A DNA stretch of 64,000 nucleotides from Strigamia acuminata (GCA_949358305.1 OX442315.1:24578427-24642426); one strand, 5' to 3'; shown: positions 11,027-25,838, counted from the first letter of the stretch. Translations and numbers: made by a program. The notes: generated from the sequence alone by a model not told the origin.

Positions 11027-12800
11027 ACTTTTCGTTCTGTTTCTTGGCAAAACGTACTCGGTGTCGTCTTGAAAAGGAAAACGGAACATAATGGGTAGCG
11101 GTTATTTTTTTTTTCTTTGCTTCTTCACCTCTTGAAGTTTGTAGAGTGGTGCTTCTTTCTTCTTTAGTGGTGCTTGTAATTTCTCCTCAGAGTAATAAGA
11201 GTGAATGATAATGTTTGTGTACGTTGTGGTGCAAAGATGAATTGAATAATTAATGAGGTGTAGAAGAGGTTTATTAATGTAATGTTGGGCCATTTTTAAA
11301 GTTGATTCTTTTAATTTAATTATAGGGTTGGATTAAGGTTGGTTTTCTTTTTCTTTTTTTAGAGTTTTTCTTTTTTAAAAGTTTTTTTTGGAGTTAAAAA
11401 ATGAAAAGACGCGAAATGTGAATTTAGTTGTTCCGAGAGGTTAAAGGAAGGGAAGAGAAATTAGTTTAAAGTTAATTGGAGTGTTAAAGAAAGAATGGAG
11501 AGTCGATTGCAAATTTTAATGTTATAAAAATAATAGCTTCAATTTGTACGTCGGAGGCGCGACGAGCTTCCCCTATTACGTATGCAAATCGAATGTACTT
11601 AAGAACGAAGGCAGCTGTTCTTTTTTCTTTTTCTTTTTTTCTTTTTTACTCTTGTTGCTCTTAAATATAAAACGGGATAATTTTATTCTAGTGATGTAAT
11701 CAGGATAACAAGTTGGCAATTTAGGAAATTACAAGCTTCGCTTAGATTATATTCTTCTGCTGTAACGTGACTGGAACGAGTGTGAGTCTTGACTTGTGCG
11801 CCAATTTTCCAACTGATTTACACTCAGCAGAGGTATACCTACCTCGAAAACCTAAAAAAAGCTATCGGAATTTTTTTTTGTTGAAAATATAATACAATTT
11901 CTTTCTTTTTTTTGTTCTTTCTTTCGTTCTTTCTGTTTTTTTTGGTCTGTTAATACTTTTTTGAAAAGACAGTTAAAACAGGTTTCACCTGTTTCTTTGG
12001 AGTACAAGAAGATTAATTTTTTTATTTTTCAATATTTCTTTTTGAATACGTGAAAAATGCGGTGTAATCATAATAAAAATAGGATGACAGATCACGTTTT
12101 ATATATAAAAGGTTATGTCTTTGACCTAAATTAAGTAGGATGAACGTGTGAATAAGTATCATTTTGAGAATAATTTTGTTCCTCCATAATTTTTTTTCTC
12201 TTTGAATTTTATATACTGCTAATTAGTTTTGTTTGTTGCCACAATTTATGGTTTTAGCCCCTATGAAGCCATTCGTATTTAAATGAAAATTGATAAAGCC
12301 TTTTGGTGCTAATTTACTGAGATTTGAGTTTGATTTGTAAGCAGAGAGCGCTCTTATCTACCAACTTTATGGTCTTAGACTTGGCACATTAACAGATACT
12401 ACACGAAACGTAGCGTAAGCGTAAACATATTTTTTTTTCGTGTTGGCAAATGATTGGATTGATGATTTGTTGCCCAAACATGTTAACATCTCGTTGAAAT
12501 ATGGCGACATTGTTTGCTCTTTTCGGATTTGTTTTGGTCGAAAAGAAAGAGCGTTTTGCATTCACGGTGTTTATATTCATTTATTCGGGGTCGGGGCATT
12601 TGAGTTTTAATTTATACAAATGAAATTCGAGTCACGGGTATGAGAAAAATCATTACCGGCCGGCCGGAGAGCGCAAAGGGGTCTTTATTTGATTATACTT
12701 TGTATAATACAGTTTTAATTTTTTTTTTTTTTACATTTCCTTTTAAACAGTATTAGTCTGAGGTTTGCCGATTTTTCAAATTACCAACCGACAGTCATTT

Positions 12801-15800
12801 GCTTAAATTCGTTCTGCACTTTTGTATACTCACCCCGTTGGCTTGCACCTGGACACGTGTGACTGTCGTCTAGGTTTTTTTTTCTTTTTTTTTCAAGGGA
12901 AAGGGGGAAAAAATGGCATCCCCTTTCCCAGTTCTCTCCCTCTATTGTATCGGAAGGGGTTTTGGGCGTCAGATGCCTATTTAGCTGGGAAAGTGTTAAT
13001 GTTACCTTCCCCTTTTCTTAGAATACGAAACCTTAATATGCGTATTTTTTTGCTTGTAGGGGAGATGCTAATTTGCCTTCTAGTGGGCGTTTTGACATAG
13101 CAATTAAGCTGTATGATTTTTTTGATGGAAAGCAAAAGTAAGGAAAGAAATAAATATATAATTTAAAGTTTTGTAATGAAATGACATTGATGATTAATTT
13201 TCTATTTAAAATCACTTTGAGCAATGAAAATTACTCCACCATATGTTAAATGTTAAGTGATGAAGACGTCTTGCTGAGAAAGCAGGTGATGTTCAGATTC
13301 ACGCATCATTTGTGGTCTTGTCTGGTTCTCATGTGCACTCTGGTGACAAATTGCAGTTCTATTCCTAAACTCGATGACCTTTTTATCGACATTTTTAGGG
13401 CACGAATTTGAACGTGAGATAATAATGTTTTTTTTTTTTTTGGTTTTTTTTTTTCTTTTCTCCATACAAATCTTTTGTTGTTATTTTTTTTAACTGTGTC
13501 CAATGGCTCAAGTTGTTTCGAGGGTTGCTGTTGACTGCACAAGAACATTGGCCACAGTATCAAATGCATCGCCACATGTTTTTTGCGCCCTCTAGTTTTT
13601 TTCAATCAACGACATGAGTGGGTTTTTAAGCCTTTTGTTTTTCTAATGGTGGGAACTTGTGCAGTTTTTGTTACTCGGTTCATAACCCTTTTTTTCGTCT
13701 TTGTTTTTCGTGTAGTGGGAACTTCAAGTGATTTTCATGGGATTTGTTGTCCTCTAGAGTTGTTGATTTATACTCGCGATGTCTTAATTGCCCCGTTCGT
13801 TTCAACCTTTTTTTTTAAATTAATTTTTTTTTTTTTTACTTTTTGTTACAGTACTTGACAAAATTTATCATCGTTTTTTTTGTTTATATATTTTTTCTTT
13901 CAACATGCATATGTGGTTTATATTGATTTGAGGAATGTGAACTGGAATTAGGCCTTAGGAAAGTGAGGTTGACATTTTTAAGATTTGAATTTATTTGCAT
14001 AGCAGGATGTAATTTGCACAGATTTTTTTTTCTTATTCTATGTCCTTTAATAAAAATGAATAAAATGATAAAATGTGTTGATAATTTATGGGATTTTTAG
14101 GATGCGAAATCGTAAGCCGATATTAATGAATTTGTAGAAGAAGAAAAAATTATTTATTAATTATTTTTGCCCGAATAATTTTAACGTGAAAAGGATTAAG
14201 AGAGAGAGAGATAGAGAGAGAGAAAGAATTTATAGGGGGTTCTTTGAATTTGTTCACTGGCATTTCCTGCATCTAAATTTAGGGTAATTGCACGAGTTGA
14301 ATAGGAGTTAAGGATGAGTTAGTAGCCCGATCGTAAATTAACATGTGAAGCTGTAATGGCAGAGGTCGTAATCACACATCGATCGAATGGTGAAAAGAAA
14401 AGCCGAGGCAAGAGCGAGAGCTCGGTCTTGTATTATAATTCGCGAATGTAAAGTTTTAATGTAAGAAAACAAAGCGAGGGCCTGTTTTTAAGTTATACGG
14501 TAAATACTGGCGCTTTAAAGTGATAACTGGCCTCTTGTGAATTTCTGTGAGTGACACGAACGTCATTTCAAAGTGATTTGTATTAAAATCGGCGTTGAAC
14601 GAGTGCGAATAAAGTAAATTTCGTTGGGCCCGTTTCGCGTAATAAAGGGCAGTTTGGCCACGCTGATGGCGGCAAAACGATGTTGCTCGAAGAGTGAATT
14701 AACATTTTATGGACTTCTAAGTCATTTGGATTGTGTGGCCGACAATGGCGTAAAACCAAAACGTTGGACCACGCCCGGCTGGCAAATTGTTAAAATTTGA
14801 ATGAAAAATGAAGAAATTGAATGCGAATTTTGATTTTGTTCCGGTTGCAAATGAGTGAGGTGAAATGGTTTGGATTTTTAGTCGCGCTTAATTGCAACTT
14901 GCGCGAAACAAGGGCGTTAAAAATGATGTTGTATAATGTGTAGTGTAGTGTAGTGTGTGGACTTTGTTCATACTTGTAACGAGTTGATATTTTATGTACC
15001 ATCAAATACGATGGTGTTTATCGTTGAATTTAATGTGCTCGCTCTTTTCATTGTAACGTTTGACAATGGGCCGTTTGCATTAATAGTGCCGAAATTGCTG
15101 GTTGCAGCCATCTGGTTTTTCAAAAGCCAACAGATAAATTGAGATTCATTAAAAAATTAATAAAATAAAATAAAATAAAGTAAATAAATATAAATTTAAG
15201 GAAATTAAATACGTAATTTTTAATGCCACCATTAAATGTAACTGCTCTTTTTTTGCGCTTTTTTATTATCTCATATTGTACTCAGTTTACTCAGTTTATG
15301 ACGAAATTTAATGCATTAATTTAATTAACTTGTGAAAATCAATATTTATATCTATTTCAGTTAGAGCCATAATCAACTATAAACAACTCACGCTTGCTGA
15401 ACCCGAAGGTTAGTGAAAATATTTCTTCATAATAAGTTCGCACAAACTTATTAGTGCCAATTTTTTCGCACTTAAAAAAACATGATGCATTAGCGTATTT
15501 AGGGTATTTAGAACCTGTTTTGTATTTCGTCTCGGGGAACAAAATTGCAAAGGGGTGGGGAGATGTGAAGAAAGTATGGATAAGATTGGCCATCTGTGTC
15601 TGTGCGTGTGTTGTGTATTGGGATAGTATAGAGTGGGGTCAGCTGGGTCTTTGCTATTTTTATTGCGCTATTAGACACGAAATAAATCAGTTGTCACGTG
15701 TTAGTTGGCTGCTGCCGGTTTTCAATAAATAATGCGTCGTACATAGGTGGAGAATGAGAAATAAAATGATGCAATGACTGGTTAGAAGGCGCTCTACGTT

Positions 15801-18800
15801 TGTGGAGTGTGAAATTTGTGCAAAATGCGAGCAATGACGGCGACAGATGGGTTTTGTGGTTACCCCTTTCTCAGAAGAAAGAGTTGATGGCTGCAGTTTT
15901 CAGTTTTGTGAAATGCAAATGGCAAACGAGGTGGGAAAACGAAAAAATTGGTCACACCAGTCACCAAAATGAGGGCAGATGCGTGGAAAGAAAGGGATAT
16001 ATGTGTCGATATACATGTACATCGGCAACCCCTTTCTCCTTTCCTCCCCCTTTCCCTTCTTTTTTATTGGTGGGAAGACGTGCACGCGCACAATAGTATC
16101 CCAATATATTACTTTTTATGTAATTTTTTTTATTTTTATGCGGTGTATAGAAATAAGCCGTTATGCCATTAGACTCTTTAGGGGCAAATGACTGGGGAAA
16201 GGAATTCTCCGTTTCACTCGCTCGGAACATTTTACTAACGATTTTTTTGTGTCGTGTTAAGTCGTCGTTTTGTTACTTCTAGGCAGAAGGGCAACCAATG
16301 CAATTGTTGCGTACAATAGATACACGTGTTAGAAATTCAAGTAGATAATTAGATTAATGAAAATTTTGTAAATCTTTGAATATCTTGAGTGAAAAACTTT
16401 GATTTTTTTGTCTTTTTATTCTGTTTAAATCAATGAAACTCTTTAGAAATCGTTGAAAATTAATAGGAATCTGGAAATCACAACGTCGGATTTTCTGATT
16501 TGCAAAACTCGTCTGCAATTTGTTAGACCCCCGTGCGAGCCGTGGCGCCACTCAGCAGTCATGTTCGCTGGACTTTTAAAGGATCGGCGCATGCATGACG
16601 TGTTCGCCGCGAGTCCCTGATTGTTTTAAAAGTACGTATTAACCAATTAGAAGTTGAGCGGGGGATTGTGGGATTTGGTCGGACACTCGGCTATTATTTA
16701 GATTAGAGCGAAAAATACTAATTAGATAATTAAGGATTGCAATTAAAAATAACATTTTTAAAAAAAAGAAAAATTGGATGAAAGGATATAATTAGTTTTT
16801 GATGCTGAAAAATTCATCACAAATGATTTTTTTTATATTTTTTTTTTCTAAATCGAGCTATTCATGCAGATAGCAATTGTGAAAATTAAATTTGAATGAG
16901 GACTAATTTTACCCGGCTCCAAGGAGACGGCAATGTATCGATTTGCTGCTCAAATGATGAAAACATCATTAAGATGAATTCAATCAAACTTATTACCGTA
17001 AAGAAAGTTTGAAACTCGATGAGCTCGTTATAGAAATTATTACTCGCGGAGAATGAGGGAAATGATTGAAGAGTCGTGCATCTGATGAAGACATCAAGTG
17101 CGTTGACAGTTGAAAATGATTCCTTCGGTTATGTTATTTGTTTTTGTTTTTTTTGTTTTGTTTTCCCTCATCCAATATTTCTTTCCCCATTGGATTGTTT
17201 GGATGATGTTAGATGAGTCATGAAAAGAATAAATATGTCCCCTGCTGGCTGATGTAATACTAATAATGTTGATGATAATGAGAGTGAAGTTTGGCCACAA
17301 ATTGGGTTTTGTTTTAATTTATTATCTGAACATTGAATAAAATTTGAACTTGCAGCTGCTGCCCCGTTTTAGGTTGTGGTGCGGTCGCTCAGCCGCATTT
17401 AAGTCTTATTGATTAAACTATTCTGTTTGATTTACGGCTATTATAACATTAAACCTGTCCTCATCACTCGTTCCCTTTTTCTTTTCTCTCGTAATTGTGT
17501 ACACCAACAGATCGATATTGCAACTTGCAAGTTTGCTTCTTTCTGCATGGCGGGTTTGAAAAACTTTTTCAATGAGCTTTTCCTTTCAATTGTCTTGCCT
17601 TTGCCTTTATTCCTTTTAGTTATTCCTCCACATCCTTCATTTTTGTTTATGCGCATAAGGGAATTTGTGTTTACCCTAATCCCTTTCTCTTGAATTATTA
17701 TATTTTTCAATTTAAACAAATTTTTTTAAAAAAATTTCTTTTTTAAAAAAGAAAAGAAAAGTCAGTTTTCGCTTGATAGTTTGCTTTTATCGACTTTTTT
17801 AAAATAAAAATAAGAATCCGGAGTTAAAGTTAAGCAAAGTTGAGCATTCAAGAGTAAGTAAATCGATTTTTTGGAATTTCAGAAAATGTTATTATGGCGG
17901 TGTATTGAGGAAAAGGTTTGCCAAGAAAATATTGAGGGCGTTTGCGATGTAATGTATTCCTGTCAGCTTTGACTGCAAGTCTTATTCGGTCACATCCATA
18001 CAGTGGGCTGAACAAACTTTGAGCTGGGATTGAAATGAAGTAACTTTTTTAAATTCAATTTAGTTTTTACATACTGGAATGATTTTTTTTTCTCCATGGG
18101 GTGGTGTGCTGCGTGTGGGGTGTGGTGGGGAGGAAGTAACTTGTTCATTTTTTTTTAGAAATATTTTTTTTTATTTTTATTTTTTTTTATATCTTTAAAT
18201 GGAAAATGTTGGTGATATGAAGAATGAGAAGTATAATTTTCACTGTCGGGTTTGTCTATTTCAATACCAGGGAAGGCCAATTATCATAAAATGGCAAACG
18301 TCCCATTTGTGATTGGCACGAGGCTTTTACTGGAAATGAAACTGTCCCGCTTTTACGGGCTCGGTTTCTCTACTATCGTCCAATCAATAACATCGTCCTA
18401 GATGCTAAGCAGCAAGTATAGATTTATAGCGAAGGAAAAAAAAAGTGAAAAAGAAGGTGAGGGGTGGGGAAGGGTTTGTAATACTTGCTGCCAAAATTGT
18501 AATGGTAAAAATCGATGCTAGCAATACGCCAGGTTGTCACGTAGAAAAGACGAGGTTTTTGAAACAAATCTATTGATTCTTTTTCTTTTTAGTTTTTGAC
18601 GTTAATCTAATATCTATTGAAAAACGAGATTTTTTTTTTCTTTTTTCAACTTCAAAAAAAAAGAAATGAAAATGAATTATTTGTTTTATTTAATTTGAGT
18701 GAATTAATTTTTTATGTGGTTGTAGTTGATGTATTTGTAATGGTAGTTGGAAATTATGGTTTAATAATAGATGGTTCCGTTAGTGCACGATACAAATTAC

Positions 18801-18840
18801 CAATAAATCTGTCGCGTGCGTTTGTCCTAAATTGATAAGA
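12801..18840. other. AT-rich non-coding DNA
   Basis: No gene seen. It contains ATGGCGG cores at 14666-14672 and 17894-17900, octamers at 13993-14000 and 15913-15920, an AG-rich simple repeat at 14198-14226, a pentamer repeat of TAGTG at 14940-14955, and a G-run cluster at about 18098-18133. T-rich tracts dominate the plus strand. Confidence 0.5.
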
Positions 18841-19150
18841 ACAACATTAATTATTGGCTCGGCCTAATATCTCCTTTTGATGGCACGGCGATCCATTAGG
18901 AGCTGCCGTGCCATTTAGTGTTCACAGAATATTACACCGTGATATATTGGAGGCCATTACGGGAGCCCATCAAAATGGAGTAGGTTTTATGCGCCCGGGT
19001 GACATCATTCTTGGCCGTTATGGCAGTTAGAAATGACATTTCTAAACTTTAAAAGGTTACATTGTCTCAAGCCAAGCGTTAAGGCAGAGACGGCACAATG
19101 GCTGAGATCATCTTGAATCGTTCTCGGGTGTCGATCGAAAGCGCTCCACT
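18841..19150. promoter_or_regulatory. Candidate conserved non-coding block with nested inverted repeats
   Basis: About 300 bp of balanced composition stand out from the surrounding AT-rich DNA. ATGGCACGGC (18880-18889) pairs with GCCGTGCCAT (18905-18914), a 10-bp stem with a 15-nt loop. TTTTGATGG (18875-18883) is inverted as CCATCAAAA (18967-18975), and 19027-19045 is a perfect 9-bp-armed palindrome around one base (TTAGAAATG/CATTTCTAA). No ORF explains it. An enhancer or a structured RNA element are both possible. Confidence 0.35.
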
Positions 19151-22100
19151 CTATTCCATTGAAACAACTATTTCCTCCCCCTTACACATTCTACAAAAAA
19201 TTTAATCTATCGTTTTTCCTAAGTCCAAACGGATTGGACATTTTTTTTCTTGTTGAAAAGAGTTAGAATTTGATGTTAGTCTCAACCACCTGTTGTAGAA
19301 AAGGCCAATGAACCATTTGAAGAAAGAAAAAAAAATTTATTTGGATTTGTTGGATTTAAAATTTAAAATTTAGAATTTACAAAAAAATTTGAATTTGGGT
19401 ACACGTATTAGAGTGTGTGGGCAATTGTTTTTGCTAATTTTACATTTATTAATAGTGAAAGAAGTTAAGTGGAAAAGAAGGGAATGGCAGAAGAATTGAA
19501 ATTTTGATTGGGAGATGTCATTTCTCACGACAGAACGTGATGATGATGAAAGCGACATCTGTTGCAAATAAAATGTCTTTCTCGCAAATGTGTGTTGGCC
19601 GCTCATCCATATGGATCCCACTCCCTTTCCTTCCTCCTCTCTCTGCTCGCATCTGAATTGAAATCAACAGAATGTGCAACTTGTGCGCTTTGAAGCTTCC
19701 AAAACTCAGTCTAAGTGCCTTCTACTGTATATGGAAATATGCATTCATTCATGCAGGTGGTGGGTTGAGCTGTGCGTAATGCCAAATAAAAGTATACTTT
19801 CTTTTTTTTTCCAAGTTTATATATAGAAAAAAAAATCTTTTTCGCACTGCCATTTTATTGCCGATCTTTATCATATTAGAAATTCAAAAGAAGTCGACTT
19901 TTTAAATTTTCTTTTTTTTACTTTTCATTTTTTTTTCTTTTCTTGGTTGGGAATGAAAGTAGGAGACATTCTGGTACATGATTTGAAAACACAAATTGGA
20001 TGATTTGTGTCTCTTAATTCTAAAAATTTTTTTTTTTTTGTAAAAACAATTTTGCGCAATGCGAAATTGCTTCAAGTAAAAGTAATGAATAAAAAATTAA
20101 AAAAAATAAAAATAAAACAAAATAAAAACGAAAAAGAAGACAAGCCAACATCATAACATCTTGAAAGCTTTGAAAATAATGGCGGTGATGAATGAGAGGA
20201 AAAGACGACGGGTGTCTGGTGAAAGTTTGCCGAAATTAAAATTGCCTAATGCAAAAAAATAAATAAAAATAAAGATAAAAAATCAAATAAAAAGTAAGAA
20301 AAAAAAAGCAAGAAAAAGTGAAAAAGGAAAATAAAAAGAAGAAAAAAGAAAACGATCCACACGCCGTTGATTTACGGCGCACGAAGAGAACAGTTTTAAA
20401 TGGAATTACGGCTATAAAAATACGGGCACGAGCACGCATCCAATAGGCCCGAGCTTCAGCCATCAAATACTAATTAATTAATGGACGACACCATTGAAGG
20501 AAATTCTCTTGCTTTTATGTGAGAAATTTGTTGTTACATTTTCGAAACAAATGCACTGTTAGCTTATGGAAAATGGCTGCGAGTAGTGATTAATGACGGC
20601 GTATTGATCAAAGCTGTTTACTCTGACAGTAAATTAATCATCGATGTTCTTGCTCACATTTTCATTTTTTTTTAATTTCATTTTTTTTTACGTCAATAAA
20701 ATTTTTTTTATTATTGCGTGTACTTTTTGATGTAATAAAGAGAATTTTTTTGTTGTATCTTTGATGAATATAAATGGGGCTTATTGAAAATGTAGCTGAA
20801 TGGAAAAAGGGGTGTGATTTATTGGAGGTTTAAGTTTCTTAGAACGGAGCCAGTTAAAAAAAAATAATGGAGGGACGTAGGAGTAAGGAATAAATTTATG
20901 TTTGGTGTTTGGGTATTTTTGATTGAAAGAGGCAGGCAAGGGAAGGATTGATAATTTAACACAACCCCTGGGACGGAAGATAAAACTATATTTATGAGAA
21001 GGGCTTTTTTTTCATTCCCCTTTTTTCACTGCTTCTAGATGGAGCTTGAACAAGATGCTTTCAAAGTGATTAAAGTTTTCCTTTTTTTATGTATGTATTT
21101 TGTTTGCATTTTGAGTAAAGTGATTTTTTTTTTTTTTGGGTTTGGTGTGTGTGTGAGAGTGGAAGTTTATTCTTTCAGGAACTTGGTACATTGCACCTGT
21201 TCAATAAGGTGGAATAAATGCTGTTTTTATGCGTTCAATATTAACCCAGACTTTGTGTGAGTATGTATAGATTTATAGGCCGTGCCCACATGTATTTATA
21301 GGTTGATTTCTCTTGTGTTTGCTTCTCGCTTGCTGAGCTGTACATCCAAATTTTATGGAGTGGAATCCAGTCATGAATAATGACTTTTCCTTTTCACAGT
21401 GAAGAAAAAAATAAAATAAAAGAAAATGTAAAAGAAAAAAAAAGAAGATTTCAATCAATGAAAGAGGCCTAGACCATTATAAGGCACTTTGAGATTTTAG
21501 TTTGCATTTAATAATGGAAAAGGAAAAAGAAAGAAGGAAATAAGGAGAAAAAAAAATAAGCTATAGCCACGTATGTTAAAATGGGGCTGTAAATTGGCTT
21601 TCGCATTGGTCTAATTGCATCTTGAGCTTACGTATAGTTGGAAACAATTTTAAGGTTTCTCCTGGGGAAAAATTGCAAACTAATAGGAAATAGAATTAAA
21701 ATAGTTGTGGAAAATTTGCATAAAGCTCGTTAGGTTGTTAAAATTTCAACCGTCTCAAATGACATTTTAATGGCACTTTTGCTTAAGTGGTCTGCTGCTT
21801 TTCCGGAGCCAGTTATATAGTAGTTTGGAGCAATATTTACAAATGTAAGTGGAAATAAATACGGGATCGGTAATCTCGTCTAAATTGCAATCCCGCCGTT
21901 CTTGAAGTTCGCTTTTTGATGCGTTCGCATTGCGCTGCGAGTGAGGGATGAAAAATATTCCGTTTCTTGTTTCCAGCAGTTTTATATATATAGGAAAAAA
22001 AAATATTTTTTTTTTTATGTTTTCGATTGATGTCACGAGTAAGGCGCAAATGCGAACTCATCCAACACCCCCTCTCATCCTTGCACTCGGCTTCATCTTT

Positions 22101-25100
22101 CAAGTCATAGCCTATCTGCCTATTCATAACTCTGGCAGGAGAACGTGTCATTTGCTCCCATTACCTTGCTAAAACATGTCAGATGTGATCATTTACCACG
22201 AATGTATTCCTATCACATTGCAAATGAAACACTCTGTCGGTGTCATTCCGCATAGCAATCTTGCCAATGGATGGAACAGGAATATACCAACATTAAAAAG
22301 AATTTTTTTTTCTTTCTGTTTTTTAAGGGAAAAATTTAAATTTAAAAAAAGAAAACGAAAGAAAAAAGCTTACGGCGCTCGGGCTTATGGCGATGATCAT
22401 CTCGAATGATATGCTCTCTGATGTTCATAGATATATTTTTTTAGATAGGATTTGTTGGTTTTCTTCTTGCATCTTGCCAAAACATGTCATCTGGCAGCTT
22501 TTTCAATGTGAATTGAATCGGTAATGTCTGGAATTTTGTCCAATGCTTAACTCGATTGCATTGTTGGACTCGTTCCAAAGATGTAAAATGATGAGATGTA
22601 AATTTGCTGTAATCACTTTGTTTGCATTGCATTTGGGGTTACTAGACGCAGAAAGAAAAGGAAAAAAGTGAGTTTGGTAAAAGTTTTTATCCACATTTGT
22701 CCTTTTTTATTCATCTGTGCAGGATTTATTTGGAATTTCTAGTTGAAATCGACCAAATGTTTCTCTTTTTTTGATAGTTCAAACATTATTATGAGCCATT
22801 GGCTTTAACAGCAGTTCGATGACCACAGCTGATGAAAATTCATTTCCGCTTGAGCTTTTGATGAAGAAAAGCTGGTAATTTTATCCAAATGCGGACATTC
22901 TTAGCAGCTTTGGTGGGGTGTCCGTTGCTATGAAAACGCCTTTTTAATAGGCTTTGAGGGGGCATTCGGATCGCAATGCAGAGTTAGTGTGAGGACACGC
23001 TGAAGTTGATAGCTCGAGGTTGAGGATGATGATATGCGGCATGAATTTTCATCCAAAACCCATTGATTTCACCTGCTTGTAAGTGGCTCTAGGCGGCTTG
23101 AGCGACATCTGGTGATGAATTTTATGCGCTCGATCGTTTTCTTGAGACACTAGTCGCTAAGTAAGGTTCAGTGGCCTTACGGGGAGATAAAAAGTAATTA
23201 CCGAATAAATACATTTACTGCTTTTATTTCATTAAGCTTGGCTTGGTTAATCCTAGATTGAATATTAGCGTTTTAGTGGGTTGGTGTTGACGAAATGGAA
23301 AGTTTGTCGTTGAATAAAAACCATTTGAGTGGAGGAAAAACTCGGTTTTATGCGCATTGTGTGGGGGTGCATGACAGTTTTATGTTAATTATTTCTTTCT
23401 CTTCTTTAGCACTTATATTTTAACAGTGCTTTTACATGTCCGAGAGAAGAAAATTGCAATGCGCGGTTTTATTGCTGAATACTTTTTATTTCCTCTTCCC
23501 TCCACTTCCCTTTTTCTTTTTTTTTCTCTTTCTTGTTGCATATATCAAGTAACTTGTGCTTTTCATTCTTTTGGGCAAAAATCTTTAACTTTAAATTGCC
23601 TTTTTTTGTTCTTATCTTTTGTATATATGATAAAGCTGCTCTTCCTTTTTTTTTTTTATTCTTTTATTCAAATGAGAAGTCGAGTGGAAAGAAAAGTTTT
23701 ATTGACTGTAAATATTACAAAATGTCACTCTCTCTCTTTTTTGTTTTCTAAAAAACATTTTTCTAAAAAAAATCTATATATATTTTTTATGTGTATACTG
23801 AAATAATAATTACTATCTAACAATTTGTAAAACGAGATGAAAGTTTAATTTTCCGTTTTAATTATTTGTGATTTATTGTTAAATACGATTGTACGATTAA
23901 AAATTGACGACAGCAAGGGAGTATGAAATATAGATCAAAAGGTAAATTAATAGGTGATATAAAGGTTGGGCGAACGTGCGGTTTTAAGTCGTAATAAAAT
24001 GTTGGATTTGATTTATATATATATTTATATATATTTATTTTCTTTACTTATTTATTCTATTTTGTGCGAAATGAGTTTGTTGTGAGAAAAGGATTATAGA
24101 GTGTTTGAAAGGGTGGAGATTGGAGAAGCATCGCTGCCATTTGGCACGAGACTAGTGCTGTCGATAAAATTGTTGCAATCCAGACGGGGGCGAGATTTTA
24201 CTGGTGATGTTGCACATGCTGATAGAGATGCAGCTGCATGCAAAACTGAAACGGGGGTCGAAATCCTCAAGTTGAATTGGGGTAAAGGGAAAGAGAGATG
24301 CATACAACACACACACACTGGCAAAACCATTGATCAGTTTGCTATTCTGGCCGCGTTGTGGATTCGTGACAGTTGTAAACGAGATTTTTGTGTGTTGAGA
24401 AATAAGTTTGAAGCTAAAAGGGATTCAAGATTACTCAGTTGATTGAAGTTGAACATTTTTGCGAAACGGCGCCGTGCCACTCATACTCATGGAAATGCCC
24501 AATTCCGTGTTGGCCGAGGATTTTTACGAGGTGTTTCCGCGCTCCAATTTTTATTATATTTCCTTTCTATCCTCTATTACAACACGCGAGAGAGAGATTT
24601 AATATCCTCTAGAAATAAACTTATCTTCATTTAACCAATAATTCATTCTTTATGGCTGGTCACGTAAATTTTGAAAAAATAAATAAAATAAATAAGAAAT
24701 GTATCGCGGGCAAACTCGTGTGTGAAAGCTGCGAGGTAATTGCATTAGAGTTTAGTTTAACATTGACTGAATGTGATTATCAACTCAGAGATTTCGACTG
24801 AAAGACACGCGTCATTTCTCACTATTGCGCAATACACTAATTACATCGGACGGCGACTCGGAATAAAACTAATTGCTTCTGTCTTGTGTTTGGCAATAAT
24901 CGAATCACGGTCTGCTCTACGTGTTTGTTTTACTTGTTGTTTCCGCCGAATGCTGCAATTTGCGATTTTTGCAAAAAAAATAAATGGATTTTTTTTTCTT
25001 TTTTCTTTTTTCGATTTTTTATTGGAAGATTTAAATTTTAAATGACTAAAATGTATTGAAAAATGGTAGTGGAAAATGAAAGGTAATGCAATTTGAGTAA

Positions 25101-25538
25101 TAAATTGACAGATTAATTGAAAAAAAGGACTATTTAGGTTAATAGAGTGTAACAGGCAAAGATTGGATTCGTGTACGAGAATTGATGGACACCGAGAGAA
25201 TTCTATATTGGAAGGGAAAAGAAGAAAACTTTGCATTTGCACGATCGATGACTGAATAAAAACGAATGCCCTACCTCTCCCCAATCCAATTTTTTTTCCT
25301 TCCTTCTTTCTTTCTCTTTTTCTATTTTTAAACAAATCTACTTTTTCATGTTCAACTTTAGTTTGCAATTGCTTTGCTGTCAAATTGGTTGCAGGTAAAA
25401 TTTATCTTAAAGTTTAATAATTAATGACTTGTGCTAATTTAAAAATTGTGTTTGCAGCTAATTTCATTTGCGATTGTTGGATGTGAGAAGGTGAAAAAAA
25501 AAATGAAGTGGAAAATGTAAAATGGTCGGTAGAAAGGA

Positions 25539-25569
25539 GGGGCAGGGGGTGCAGGGGGTATGAAGGGGG
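25539..25569 (+). other. G-quadruplex-forming tract
   Basis: Runs GGGG, GGGGG, GGGGG and GGGGG with loops of 2, 4 and 6 bases on the plus strand. Confidence 0.5.
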
Positions 25570-25838
25570 TGGTTGGTAGTGATTCCTCTCCCTCGCAAAG
25601 CGGATGGAAGTTTCCATGTTTGAGTTTTATTGATTGTGCTGCATGAGTCTCGACTTCTTTGAGTAAATGATCATGGCGGATGGAAAAGATTGCATTTGTT
25701 TAAACGGGTTCCAATTAATGATCGCACCTAATCAGTTAATTGCTTAAGGAAGTAATTATCTCAGGAGTTGCGTAGTGGGGATTAATAATATTAGTTTTAT
25801 TAGATTTTGCAAAAAAATAGAATAAAAAAAGCGGCTAT

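Larger units (their letters stand above)
7379..12800. other. Non-coding DNA with candidate regulatory blocks
   Basis: No recognisable gene. The interval 7820-8240 is a higher-complexity block with a POU octamer (8218-8225) and a Sox-type CCTATTGTCC near 8106. A (CA)n tract lies at 8313-8340 and a (CT)n tract at 10991-11026. The rest is AT-rich with long T or T/C runs (for example 9834-9852) and A-rich runs (9004-9050). ORFs of 60-120 codons on either strand have low-complexity or unfamiliar content and look like chance. Confidence 0.5.

Noticed and set aside
16953-16970. AATGATG/CATCATT hairpin
   Set aside because: Seven-bp stem of AT-rich sequence, expected by chance in 57 kb.
24094-24442. 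Overlapping ORFs on both strands (113 and 78 codons)
   Set aside because: Both strands open at once points to locally GC-richer DNA, not coding; no splice signals convincing enough.
24841-25383. 180-codon minus-strand ORF
   Set aside because: Longest ORF outside Kidins220, but Lys/Phe/Ser-rich low-complexity sequence from T/C-rich DNA on the other strand, with no domain signature.
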